Source: Myroides odoratimimus (lineage in GTDB: Bacteria; Bacteroidota; Bacteroidia; Flavobacteriales; Flavobacteriaceae). From it: a stretch of DNA of 64,000 bases. Made by a program: the position numbers and the translations under genes. Location of the stretch: NCBI RefSeq assembly GCF_030326305.1, contig NZ_JACAKB010000006.1, positions 36,284 through 100,283 on the forward strand, read 5' to 3'. The notes under the pieces are model-generated. The model was not told where the DNA came from, ran no database searches, and saw only the letters and a program-made list of their open reading frames with translations. Each line of letters opens with the position of its first letter. Position 1 is the first letter of the stretch. Of this stretch, positions 42,181 to 49,984 are shown piece by piece.

Positions 42181-43203
42181 ATGAAATTTTTAGATCGCTA
42201 CCTTACCCTTTGGATATTTTTGGCCATGATATTAGGTGTCGGGGTCGGTTATTTCTTTCCCCGCATTCAAGATCTTATGGCATATGTCTCTATAGGGAGT
42301 ACTAATATTCCGTTAGCGATAGGGTTGATTGTGATGATGTATCCTCCATTAGCTAAGGTGGATTATAACTTATTACCTAAGGCATTTAAGGACAAAAAGG
42401 CATTGACTTCATCCTTACTACTGAATTGGGTGATTGGTCCTGTTCTTATGTTTGTGTTGGCTATTATTTTCTTGAGGGATCAACCGGACTATATGATAGG
42501 AGTGATTCTAATCGGATTGGCCAGATGTATAGCGATGGTTTTGGTTTGGAATGATTTGGCTAAAGGAAATAAAGAATATGCTGCTATGCTAGTAGCGCTG
42601 AATAGTGTGTTTCAAGTGCTTTTTTACAGTGTGTATGTATGGCTTTTTATCAATGTACTTCCTGCCAAATTAGGTTTGGCTACTTATGATGTACATATAG
42701 AGATAAGTGAAGTGATACAGAGTGTCTTGATTTACCTAGGAATTCCATTTTTAGCAGGATTCTTAAGCCGAAAATACTTGGTGAAATACAAAGGAGAGCA
42801 GTGGTATAATCACAGGTTTATTCCACGTATATCACCTTTTACCTTATATGCTTTATTATTTACGATACTGTTGATGTTCTCTTTTAAAGGACAGCAGATT
42901 GTAGAATTACCAATGGAAGTGGTACAAGTAGGTATTCCTTTAGTCATTTATTTTGTATTGATGTTTGCCATCAGTTTTTGGTTGAACTATCGTATGAAAT
43001 TACCTTATGATCACAATGCTGCTATCGCTTTCACTGCTTCAGGAAATAACTTTGAATTAGCTATTGCTATTGCTATTGCAGTCTTTGGAATACATTCTCC
43101 CCAAGCTTTTGTGGGAGTAATAGGACCCTTGGTAGAAGTACCTGTTTTAATTGCTCTTGTGAGACTAAGCTTGTATTGGCAAAAGAAATATTATCAAAAA
43201 TAA
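42181..43203 (+). CDS. acr3: ACR3-family arsenite exporter
   Basis: The 340-residue carrier has ten TM helices and the ACR3 signature [13 protein letters not shown], with Cys116 the conserved residue needed for As(III) transport. It pumps arsenite out using the proton gradient. ATG 42181 ([16 protein letters not shown]) matches the usual family start; ATG 42166 would overlap the previous gene. The operon has arsR, DUF6428 and acr3 but no arsenate reductase gene, so arsenate reduction must come from elsewhere. A terminator follows at 43214. Confidence 0.93.
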   Translation: MKFLDRYLTLWIFLAMILGVGVGYFFPRIQDLMAYVSIGSTNIPLAIGLIVMMYPPLAKVDYNLLPKAFKDKKALTSSLLLNWVIGPVLMFVLAIIFLRDQPDYMIGVILIGLARCIAMVLVWNDLAKGNKEYAAMLVALNSVFQVLFYSVYVWLFINVLPAKLGLATYDVHIEISEVIQSVLIYLGIPFLAGFLSRKYLVKYKGEQWYNHRFIPRISPFTLYALLFTILLMFSFKGQQIVELPMEVVQVGIPLVIYFVLMFAISFWLNYRMKLPYDHNAAIAFTASGNNFELAIAIAIAVFGIHSPQAFVGVIGPLVEVPVLIALVRLSLYWQKKYYQK

Positions 43204-43213
43204 ATATAGATAG

Positions 43214-43245
43214 AGACGTAGTTCACCACAGAACTGCGTCTTTTT
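43214..43245 (+). terminator. Terminator of ars operon
   Basis: 11-bp stem AGACGTAGTTC / GAACTGCGTCT (one G-T pair) with loop ACCACA and five T. Confidence 0.85.
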
Positions 43246-43427
43246 GTTATAGTATCTATTCGAGAAAACTACTTGTACTTTTTTTGCTCTCTCTCTTCTT
43301 TTTACTGTTTTTTAATGGTAAATAGCTTTTTTTACCCTTCTTTTTTTAGTTAAAGCAGTTATTTTGATCTTTATACAACCAATATTTTAAAAAAAGCTAT
43401 CATTTTTTTCGCATGGTGTTTTGTTTT

Positions 43428-43740
43428 AAGTTGTTGATTAATAGTGTTTTGTTTGTTTTTTATTGTTTTTTTATACTTTACTAATATCTGCTATACCCCT
43501 AGTAAAAATGGGGTATGTAGCGAAATCCTTGGACAATTCATGGACAATACCTAGAGAATAGTGGAGGAAAGAGATAGTTTATCGAAGAATACTCCTTTTA
43601 TTATCCAGCTATTGTTCTTGAATTAGCTCTTGTGATTTTATTGAGTTGGAAGAGAATTATATTGATAAATAGTCATGAAGATGTGTCAGGATGTGTTTAG
43701 AAAAATAGAGTAGTACGATGGATATAGAATATGTGTTTAT
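43428..43740 (+). repeat. Dispersed non-coding element, copy B
   Basis: In the gene-free gap 43246-43884. Anchors shared with 14410-14740 occur in the same order: AAGTTGTTGAT (43428), CTAGTAAAA (43499), ATGGACAATACC (43540), ATAGTGGAG (43558), GTACGATGG (43713). This copy also has a direct repeat TGGACAAT at 43530 and 43541 and an inverted pair ATACCCC/GGGGTAT flanking the CTAGTAAAA anchor. No ORF or terminal repeats are visible. Confidence 0.55.
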
Positions 43741-43884
43741 TATAAGTTATGGGGTTGTTTATTGTATTTAGAATTTATATTTAATTGAAGTAAGTTTTTT
43801 ATGTTATTAATCTTATAACTTTATAATTGTCAGTGTTTTATTTTTATCTATCTTGGACTATACTAAACACATCTAAATTATATT

Positions 43885-45294
43885 ATGAAAAAAGCATATT
43901 TACTAGTATTGATTTTCTTTACATCAATGTATTCATTTGCTCAAGAAAATGCACCCTTATTAACGGGAAAAGTTAATATTTCTATTAAAGAAGGAACCTT
44001 TGAATGTGACTTGACTTTATCAGATATTCCGCAGCTAAAGAATTATTATATTCGTTTAAACTCAGGCATGAATCCTTTACATTTTAGAAGTAAGGAACCA
44101 AATGACTTTTTAATTTATGCAGATAAATCATTTAGCGATTCAACTTCAACAGGAGAAACATTAGCTTACTATTTTGCAGATAATACTAAGAAAGGCAAGT
44201 TTCTACCTAAATCTTTGCAGATAAAATATGTGGGTAAATTTCCTGTAGCTACTGATACTATAGAGAATTATAGTAGAGAGGATTGGAAAGGTAATATAGC
44301 TTTTAATAATTATTCTGTTAGAGCAGATGGGAATCAATCAGGTTGGTATCCTGTTTTATACGATATAGATAAGGATGTAATTTATGACAAAGTAAAATAT
44401 GATATTGAGTTAACATGTAAGGATTGTACTACGCTTTATATTAATGGGAATATACCTGTGAAGAATCAAACTCATCGTTTTAAAAGTGATGTACCTCAAG
44501 AATTAGCTATTTTTAGTGGAGACTATAAATATTCAAAAGTTGATAATACCTATTTATTAAATCCTGATATTGATGAAAGTCAAATAAAAGAATTTGGGCA
44601 TTTGATAGAATCATTTAAAAATTATTATACCAATAATATCGGTATTCCATTTGAACAAGAAACGGTATTTATAAATACTACACCTACTTCCAAGAACAAT
44701 GCTTGGATGTTTGTATCTTATCCTAGTATATATACTATTGGTTGGGGAAATAATGGATTGAAAAGTATTTTTAAGCCTAAGACACAGAATTGGTTTAGAC
44801 CTTTTATAGCACATGAATTAGGACATTATTACTTTGGGACTTATAAGGTGTTTAATTCAGAGTTAGGAGATATGATGAGTGAAGGATTTGCAGAATATCT
44901 ATCTTGGCAATTAACTAAGGATGTCTTAGGTAAGGATATTTATAAAGGGATAGTATCTAGAAAGATAGATGCATTAGATAAGTTTAAAGAGGCTGTTATT
45001 CCATTCAGTAAAATAAAGTCTCAAGAAGAGTATTTAAATAGAGAGTTATATGTGTATTACTATGCACCTTTGTTATTCGAGGCAATACAAAAAGAAATTG
45101 GAGATATGCAGATGTGGAGTTGGTTAAGAAAGATTCTTATGACAAAGACTGATTTTACAAACTATGATTTTCTATGTTCTACGTTAAAAGAGACAATAAA
45201 GGATGAAAAGAAGTTTGAAGAGATAAAAACAAAGTATTTTGAAGGGAAAAACTCTATAAATAATGCTGTTGATGTAATAAAAAAAGAGTTGTAA
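43885..45294 (+). CDS. Exported M1-like zinc metallopeptidase
   Basis: The 469-residue protein has a signal peptide (MKKAYLLVLIFFTSMYSFAQ), a beta-rich N-terminal half similar to the M1 peptidase saddle domain, and a gluzincin active site: HELGH at 310-314 with H310, E311 and H314, and the third zinc ligand E333 in MSEGFAEYL, 19 residues after H314 as expected. The M1 GAMEN exopeptidase loop is not evident, so it may be an endopeptidase or a specialised aminopeptidase. Probably periplasmic or secreted. It stands alone, with a 590-bp upstream region containing the dispersed element. Confidence 0.75.
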   Translation: MKKAYLLVLIFFTSMYSFAQENAPLLTGKVNISIKEGTFECDLTLSDIPQLKNYYIRLNSGMNPLHFRSKEPNDFLIYADKSFSDSTSTGETLAYYFADNTKKGKFLPKSLQIKYVGKFPVATDTIENYSREDWKGNIAFNNYSVRADGNQSGWYPVLYDIDKDVIYDKVKYDIELTCKDCTTLYINGNIPVKNQTHRFKSDVPQELAIFSGDYKYSKVDNTYLLNPDIDESQIKEFGHLIESFKNYYTNNIGIPFEQETVFINTTPTSKNNAWMFVSYPSIYTIGWGNNGLKSIFKPKTQNWFRPFIAHELGHYYFGTYKVFNSELGDMMSEGFAEYLSWQLTKDVLGKDIYKGIVSRKIDALDKFKEAVIPFSKIKSQEEYLNRELYVYYYAPLLFEAIQKEIGDMQMWSWLRKILMTKTDFTNYDFLCSTLKETIKDEKKFEEIKTKYFEGKNSINNAVDVIKKEL

Positions 45295-45410
45295 TTCTAA
45301 AATTATACTAATGGTCTCTGTATATCCTTAAAATACACCATCTCTGTAGATGATTTATAAATTGGAATTATTATTTTTAGCTTTCTTAAAATAGAAAGAG
45401 TAAACTAATC

Positions 45411-46208
45411 ATGGACACAAATACTAACTATATAGAGATCAATAAAAAAACTTGGAATGAGAAGGTGGCTTTGCACGTAGATTCTGAGTTCTATAATATG
45501 AAAGATTTTTTGGCAGGGGAGACTTCTCTAAATGAGATAGAGTTAAACTTGTTAGGAGATGTTAGAGGGAAGAAGATTCTTCATTTACAATGTCACTTTG
45601 GACAAGATACGCTTTCGTTAGCTAGAATGGGAGCAGATGTAACAGGTGTAGATCTGTCTGATAAAGCTGTAGAAAAGGGGAGTGAACTAGCTCAACAGTT
45701 AGGACTAGATGCTCGATTTATTTGTAGTGATGTGTATCAACTTCCAGAGGTGTTAGAGGAGCAGTTTGATATCGTATATACCAGCTATGGGGTTATTGGA
45801 TGGTTGCCAGATATGAATAAATGGGCTGAGGTAGTTTCTAAGTTTGTCAAACCAGGAGGTAAGTTTGTTTTTGTAGAGTTTCACCCTTTTGTATGGATGT
45901 ATGATTATGACTTTACTAAAGTAGAGTACTCTTACTTTAATGTGGAGGATATTGTAGAAACAGAAAGCGGAACCTATGCAGATAGAAGTGCAGATGTACA
46001 GTTAAAGAGTGTTAGCTGGAATCACAGTATTGCTGAGGTGGTACAGAGTTTAGTAGACCATCAATTGCAAATAAAGACCTTCGAAGAACATAATTATTCA
46101 CCTTATTCTTGTTTTAACCATGTAGTAGAGATAGCTCCTAAGAAGTTTCAGATAGCTCCTTTTGGCGATAAAGTGCCATTGGTCTATGCTATCGTAGCAG
46201 GAAAGTAA
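45411..46208 (+). CDS. Class I SAM-dependent methyltransferase
   Basis: The 265-residue protein has a Rossmann SAM site: KILHLQCHFGQDTLSLARMGADVTGVDLS (motif I and acidic loop), then ARFICSDVYQLPEVL and FDIVYTSYGVIGWLPDMNKWAEVVSKFVKPGG. This HLQCHFGQDT type is a widespread methyltransferase-11/25 group often of small-molecule substrate. C-terminal LEVAPKKFQIAPFGDKVPLVYAI-type end is present. It is single; substrate not predictable. Confidence 0.85.
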   Translation: MDTNTNYIEINKKTWNEKVALHVDSEFYNMKDFLAGETSLNEIELNLLGDVRGKKILHLQCHFGQDTLSLARMGADVTGVDLSDKAVEKGSELAQQLGLDARFICSDVYQLPEVLEEQFDIVYTSYGVIGWLPDMNKWAEVVSKFVKPGGKFVFVEFHPFVWMYDYDFTKVEYSYFNVEDIVETESGTYADRSADVQLKSVSWNHSIAEVVQSLVDHQLQIKTFEEHNYSPYSCFNHVVEIAPKKFQIAPFGDKVPLVYAIVAGK

Positions 46209-46266
46209 GTATGATGCGGATTATATATATGAGATAATAAAGTATAATCCGTGCCTATAGTTGAGT

Positions 46267-46473
46267 CTATATATAGCGTATATTATAGTATAGAGTGAAT
46301 AGAATATGAGGTGTATATCTATATCCATAGTGAGGTGGTAATACGTTTGTTTTTTTTGGATTAGGATATTTTGAGTAAATTTGCCTTACTACTTTAAGGT
46401 TGTCTTCTATCTTAATGACTTCATTTTTAGAAAAGTGTGTAGGTACTACTACAGTGATTGCTTTTCGTTTTTC
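46267..46473 (-). pseudogene. Decayed coding remnant
   Basis: In the 345-bp gap 46209-46553 the minus strand has an open frame without a start codon between TAG 46474-46476 and TAG 46267-46269. It encodes KRKAITVVVPTHFSKNEVIK and DNLKVVRQIYSKYPNPKKTN, which looks like real protein sequence, then a low-complexity YIR-rich end. No family was recognised. It is probably the remains of a gene whose 5' part is lost. A weak hairpin CGGATTATA/TATAATCCG lies at 46217-46251. Confidence 0.4.
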
Positions 46474-46553
46474 CTAAGAATACAAGTATCAGTAAAAACA
46501 GATTTGCTCTTGTTGAGGTTATTAATAAGAGTGAGTAATACCATATTATATAC

Positions 46554-47120
46554 ATGAACATACCACGATTCTATATATTTACAGGAGGCCCAGGTAGCGG
46601 AAAAACGACGTTACTTCATGCCTTAGAAGCTCAAGGATATACCGTAATGCCTGAAGTGGGGAGGGCTATTATCCAGCGCGAACAAGCTTTGGGTAGTGAT
46701 GTACTGCCTTGGGAGAATAAACAATTATTTTATGAAGCGATGCTATCTCAGTCTGTTTATGTTTACGAACATTGTATAACGGATGAGGTTATATTATGGG
46801 ACAGAGGAATACTCGATAGTATAGGCTATGCCGTATTAGAAGGATTAGATATAAGTGAGGCACAGCATAGTATCGCCTCCAGTCTCCAGTATATGCCAAC
46901 TGTCTTTATCTTACCTCCATGGGAAGAAATATATACACAAGACAAAGAACGTAAACAGGATATGGAGATCGCTATGGCAACTTATGAGACAATGAAAACA
47001 ATGTATCAACGATATGGTTACACCCTAATAGAGGTACCTAAAGGGACAGTAGATGAACGCGTAACCTTCGTAATGAATCAATTAAAAAAAGAAGAGAATG
47101 AAAGAAATAATAGAGACTGA
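46554..47120 (+). CDS. AAA family ATPase / predicted nucleoside-kinase-like NTPase (AAA_28)
   Basis: The 188-residue protein has a Walker A GGPGSGKT at 11-18, then EVGRAIIQREQALGSDVLPW, a DRG motif (LWDRGILDSIGYA) typical of the AAA_28 group, and PWEEIYTQDKERKQ as LID-like region. Members are predicted kinases or NTPases with unknown substrate. The 3' end overlaps the GNAT gene by 23 bp, so the two are translationally linked and likely act together, perhaps in modifying a small molecule (inference). Confidence 0.85.
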   Translation: MNIPRFYIFTGGPGSGKTTLLHALEAQGYTVMPEVGRAIIQREQALGSDVLPWENKQLFYEAMLSQSVYVYEHCITDEVILWDRGILDSIGYAVLEGLDISEAQHSIASSLQYMPTVFILPPWEEIYTQDKERKQDMEIAMATYETMKTMYQRYGYTLIEVPKGTVDERVTFVMNQLKKEENERNNRD

Positions 47121-47619
47121 TAGAGTGATAATTCGCCCTTTAGAAGAAGGAGATGCAGAGGGAATATTGGCTTTAGACGGAGATATCCGAGTGTTAGAGT
47201 TCTTAGGTAAGAAGCCGATAGGGAGTAAAGAAGAGGCGCTCGGCGTTATTAGATTTATTCGTCAGCAATATGAAGACTTCGGCATCGGTAGGTGGGCAGT
47301 GATAGAGAAAGAAACGAATACTTTTATTGGGTGGACAGGATTTAAGTATTTAAAAGACGGACCTAGTGGAGTGGCTGAATACTTAGATTTAGGATACCGC
47401 TTTATCTACGAGGCATGGGGTAAGGGATATGCTACTGAGACTGCAAAAGCGTGTTTAGCATATGCAGATAAACATTTGACAACATTACCGATACATGCTA
47501 GTTCTGAAGTAGGTAATGATGGCTCTAGACATGTGTTAGAAAAAGTAGGTTTTAAAGTAGTCGATACATTTTTAGATGAAGGTGTGCCAAATTTTTGGTA
47601 TATTAGACTTGAGAAATAA
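47098..47619 (+). CDS. GNAT-family N-acetyltransferase (RimJ/RimL type)
   Basis: The 173-residue protein has an acetyltransferase fold: ETDRVIIRPLEEGDAEGILAL at the start, WAVIEKETNTFIGWTGFKYL, then LGYRFIYEAWGKGYATETAKACLAYA, whose WGKGYATE holds the acetyl-CoA binding loop, and ASSEVGNDGSRHVLEKVGF. RimJ/RimL-type enzymes acetylate N-terminal amines or small-molecule amines. It overlaps the upstream NTPase gene by 23 bp and lies 22 bp before a Crp-like regulator. Confidence 0.87.
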   Translation: MKEIIETDRVIIRPLEEGDAEGILALDGDIRVLEFLGKKPIGSKEEALGVIRFIRQQYEDFGIGRWAVIEKETNTFIGWTGFKYLKDGPSGVAEYLDLGYRFIYEAWGKGYATETAKACLAYADKHLTTLPIHASSEVGNDGSRHVLEKVGFKVVDTFLDEGVPNFWYIRLEK

Positions 47620-47641
47620 AAGGCTATAACGAAGGAACGCT

Positions 47642-48202
47642 ATGAATATGTTAATTAGATTATTCGAGCAATACGGGTATTTATCACCAATGTGTAAAGA
47701 GGCTTTGGAGAAAAATACTCAGATATTTTATAAGAGAAAGGGGGAGTACTTACTAAAAAAAGGACAGCTGTCAGGTAGTCTTTATGTTTTAGAAGAAGGC
47801 TTTGTGCGTGGATTCTATATGCATAATGATCAAGAGATAGATGTGTGGTTTGCTTTTGAACAAACGATCATGGGATCTACTTATCAGATGTATAAGAGCA
47901 AAGCTTCTCTTGAGTTTATACAATGTATGGAAGACTGTGTGGTACATGCGATTCCAAACCAAGTTATATTTCGCTTTTTTAAAGAGTATCCAGAGCTAAA
48001 TCTTATTATGCGTCGTGCGACAGAAGACTACTGTTTAGAGTTAGAAGATAGAGCTTTTCAACTTCAGACTATGTCTGCCACAGAGCGATACCACAGATTA
48101 TTAAAAGATCTAGGGAGTGATGTGAATAGAATTCCTTTAGGAAATATCGCATCTTATCTAGGTATTTCCCAAGAAACACTGAGTAGAATCAGAAGAATTT
48201 GA
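47642..48202 (+). CDS. Crp/Fnr-family transcriptional regulator
   Basis: The 186-residue protein has a cyclic-nucleotide-binding-like domain (~20-120: RKGEYLLKKGQLSGSLYVLEEGFVRGFY) but without the residues for tight cAMP binding, and a short C-terminal HTH (PLGNIASYLGISQETLSRIRRI). This is the common Bacteroidetes Crp/Fnr type, which senses other ligands or redox state. It is the last gene of the NTPase-GNAT-Crp cluster before a terminator. The SMR efflux gene 60 bp downstream may be a target. Confidence 0.85.
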   Translation: MNMLIRLFEQYGYLSPMCKEALEKNTQIFYKRKGEYLLKKGQLSGSLYVLEEGFVRGFYMHNDQEIDVWFAFEQTIMGSTYQMYKSKASLEFIQCMEDCVVHAIPNQVIFRFFKEYPELNLIMRRATEDYCLELEDRAFQLQTMSATERYHRLLKDLGSDVNRIPLGNIASYLGISQETLSRIRRI

Positions 48203-48217
48203 CATATATCAAAAAAG

Positions 48218-48242
48218 TAGCCCTCTGTTGAGGGCTATTTTT
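48218..48242 (+). terminator. Terminator after Crp-like gene
   Basis: 8-bp stem TAGCCCTC / GAGGGCTA with loop TGTT and T-run, 15 bp after the stop, separating the SMR gene from its upstream neighbours. Confidence 0.85.
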
Positions 48243-48262
48243 GTGGCGTAAATAAATGATAT

Positions 48263-48595
48263 ATGAAGAATTTTATATTTTTAGCAGTAGCTATCGTTTG
48301 TGAAGTAATAGGTACAAGTGCTTTAAAAGCATCAGAACAATTCTCTAAGTTATGGCCTAGTGTATTGACTGTAGTGATGTATGCGGCTGCATTTTATTGT
48401 CTAAGTCAGACTCTTCGCACTATTCCTGTGGGGATAGCGTATGCGATATGGTCAGGAGTAGGTATTGTTTTAGTAACTTTGATAGCGATACTACTGTATA
48501 ACCAAAAGCCAGATGTACCTGCTGTGTTAGGGTTAGGACTGATTATAGCTGGGGTAGTTGTAATCAATGTATTCTCTAAAATGAGTGCACATTAA
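48263..48595 (+). CDS. Small multidrug resistance (SMR/EmrE-like) efflux protein
   Basis: The 110-residue protein has four TM helices and the SMR family pattern: E14 (VCEVIGTSALK) is the conserved membrane glutamate that binds proton and cationic drug, and PVGIAYAIWSGVGIV and PAVLGLGLIIAGVVVIN complete the signature. It works as an antiparallel dimer exporting quaternary cations or guanidinium compounds. It follows a Crp-like regulator and precedes the DUF4269 gene by 15 bp. Confidence 0.93.
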   Translation: MKNFIFLAVAIVCEVIGTSALKASEQFSKLWPSVLTVVMYAAAFYCLSQTLRTIPVGIAYAIWSGVGIVLVTLIAILLYNQKPDVPAVLGLGLIIAGVVVINVFSKMSAH

Positions 48596-48610
48596 ATAAC
48601 AAATAGAAGA

Positions 48611-49159
48611 GTGAGTGATATTAATTTTAAAGAGCTGAGCTATCTAAAAGAAGGAAACAAGGTACAACAGCGAATAGCTGAGGTACTAGAACAAGGATTA
48701 GTAATGGATAAGTTACGTAAGTTTGATCCTGTATTAATTGGTACTTTTCCGATAGATATTGCTATTGAAGGGAGTGATTTAGATATTGCTTGTTGTTATC
48801 AGAATAAAGAGGAGTTTATACAAACGGTACAACTTTCGTTTTCGTTTATAGAAGACTATACTTTGAGAGAAGCAGAAATAGGAGGTATGCTTACTGTAGT
48901 AGTCAACTTTACAATAGAAGAATTTCCTATAGAGTTATTCGCTCAACCTAGACCTGTAGAAGAACAAAATGGTTATCGACATATGCTCATTGAATATGTC
49001 ATCTTAAACGAGAAAGGAGAAAACTTTAGGCAAGAAGTAATAAAGCTGAAAAAAGCAGGGATAAAAACAGAGCCTGCTTTTGCACAGTTATTAGGGTTAA
49101 CTGGCAATCCTTATGATAGCTTATTAGTTTATGGTAATAAGGAGTTAAACAGAAGGTAA
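48611..49159 (+). CDS. DUF4269 nucleotidyltransferase-like protein
   Basis: The 182-residue protein resembles DUF4269: VLIGTFPIDIAIEGSDLDIACCY, where GTFPI...SDLDI has the spacing of the pol-beta nucleotidyltransferase GS...DxD motif, then ELFAQPRPVEEQNGYRHMLIEYVIL and a C-terminal EPAFAQLLGLTGNPYDSLLVYG. The start is GTG at 48611; the next in-frame ATG lies inside the conserved core. It lies 15 bp after the SMR gene, so co-transcription is likely. Biological role unknown. Confidence 0.8.
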   Translation: MSDINFKELSYLKEGNKVQQRIAEVLEQGLVMDKLRKFDPVLIGTFPIDIAIEGSDLDIACCYQNKEEFIQTVQLSFSFIEDYTLREAEIGGMLTVVVNFTIEEFPIELFAQPRPVEEQNGYRHMLIEYVILNEKGENFRQEVIKLKKAGIKTEPAFAQLLGLTGNPYDSLLVYGNKELNRR

Positions 49160-49212
49160 TAAAGGAATTGTGGGGCTAATTTATTAGAATGTAGTATCTT
49201 CTTAAATATAAA

Positions 49213-49250
49213 ATTACCCACTATAGGTACTAACACCTATAGTGGGTAAT
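49213..49250. terminator. Perfect 16-bp stem-loop between converging genes
   Basis: Arms ATTACCCACTATAGGT (49213-49228) and ACCTATAGTGGGTAAT (49235-49250), loop of 6. No clean T-run on either side, so it may be a terminator of unusual type or another structure. Confidence 0.6.
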
Positions 49251-49342
49251 CGTTAACAAACATCTCATGTAAACATCTTAGACAACTAATAATAAAGATG
49301 CTCTAGTAACTAAACAATACTTGAGAAAGTAATAAGAATGTT

Positions 49343-49819
49343 TTAGAAAGCGTATTGTTTAGAGAAGTCTTTACCATCTCCTGATAAAGTTAGTTCTTCA
49401 TTAACCAATACTTTTCCTCCTTTTTCTATTTTATAGTTGATTGGTAAACTCTCTCCATAGTTAATAATCTGTACACTATTAGCAAAAGCGTTGATAGGTT
49501 CAGTAGTTTCGATTACATACGTTTTAGTACCAGCGCCGAAGTCGTTCTTCGCTAAACTAATAGCAGACTCACCTGTTCTAACTTTACCGTTTACTTTCCA
49601 TACATCTGTCTTTCCGCTAAGTGTTCCTCCTGCATAAGTTAGAGAAACAAAATCATTCTCACCTACATTAGTTAAGGATACTGTCACTTTGTAAGTATTC
49701 TTTTCTAAAGCTGGGCTGTCAGTGCTATTATCATCACTACTACAAGCTGTAGTAGATAAGCCTAATGTTAAAACGGCTAATACACTTAAAAAAGCAGTTC
49801 TTAATTTTGAGTTTTTCAT
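49343..49819 (-). CDS. Exported lipoprotein of unknown function
   Basis: The 158-residue product starts MKNSKLRTAFLSVLAVLTLG and has a lipobox ending at Cys26 (STTAC), then an SSDDNSTDS linker and a beta-rich domain (TYKVTVSLTNVGENDFVSLTYAGGTLSG; TYVIETTEPINAFANSVQIINY). The acid-rich +2 to +4 region after Cys (SSDD) fits the Bacteroidetes surface lipoprotein signal, so it may be surface-exposed (inference). No family recognised. A -33/-7 promoter precedes it at 49849-49880. Confidence 0.7.
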   Translation of the reverse strand: MKNSKLRTAFLSVLAVLTLGLSTTACSSDDNSTDSPALEKNTYKVTVSLTNVGENDFVSLTYAGGTLSGKTDVWKVNGKVRTGESAISLAKNDFGAGTKTYVIETTEPINAFANSVQIINYGESLPINYKIEKGGKVLVNEELTLSGDGKDFSKQYAF

Positions 49820-49848
49820 GTTTTTTGTTTTGTTTTATATGTGAGTTA

Positions 49849-49880
49849 CAAATATCAGTAGATTGGCTTTTTATGACAAT
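49849..49880 (-). promoter_or_regulatory. Promoter of the lipoprotein gene
   Basis: Minus strand ATTG (49877-49880), 20-base spacer, GATATTTG (49849-49856), one base off TAnnTTTG, 30 bases before ATG 49819. Confidence 0.4.
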
Positions 49881-49984
49881 CACAGAATACCATGAATCTG
49901 TTTCTAATGGTTTACCATTAATTTTTGAATAGTAAATGATGAATGTGTTTTTATTGTGATATTTGTATTTTAATACGCTATTCC

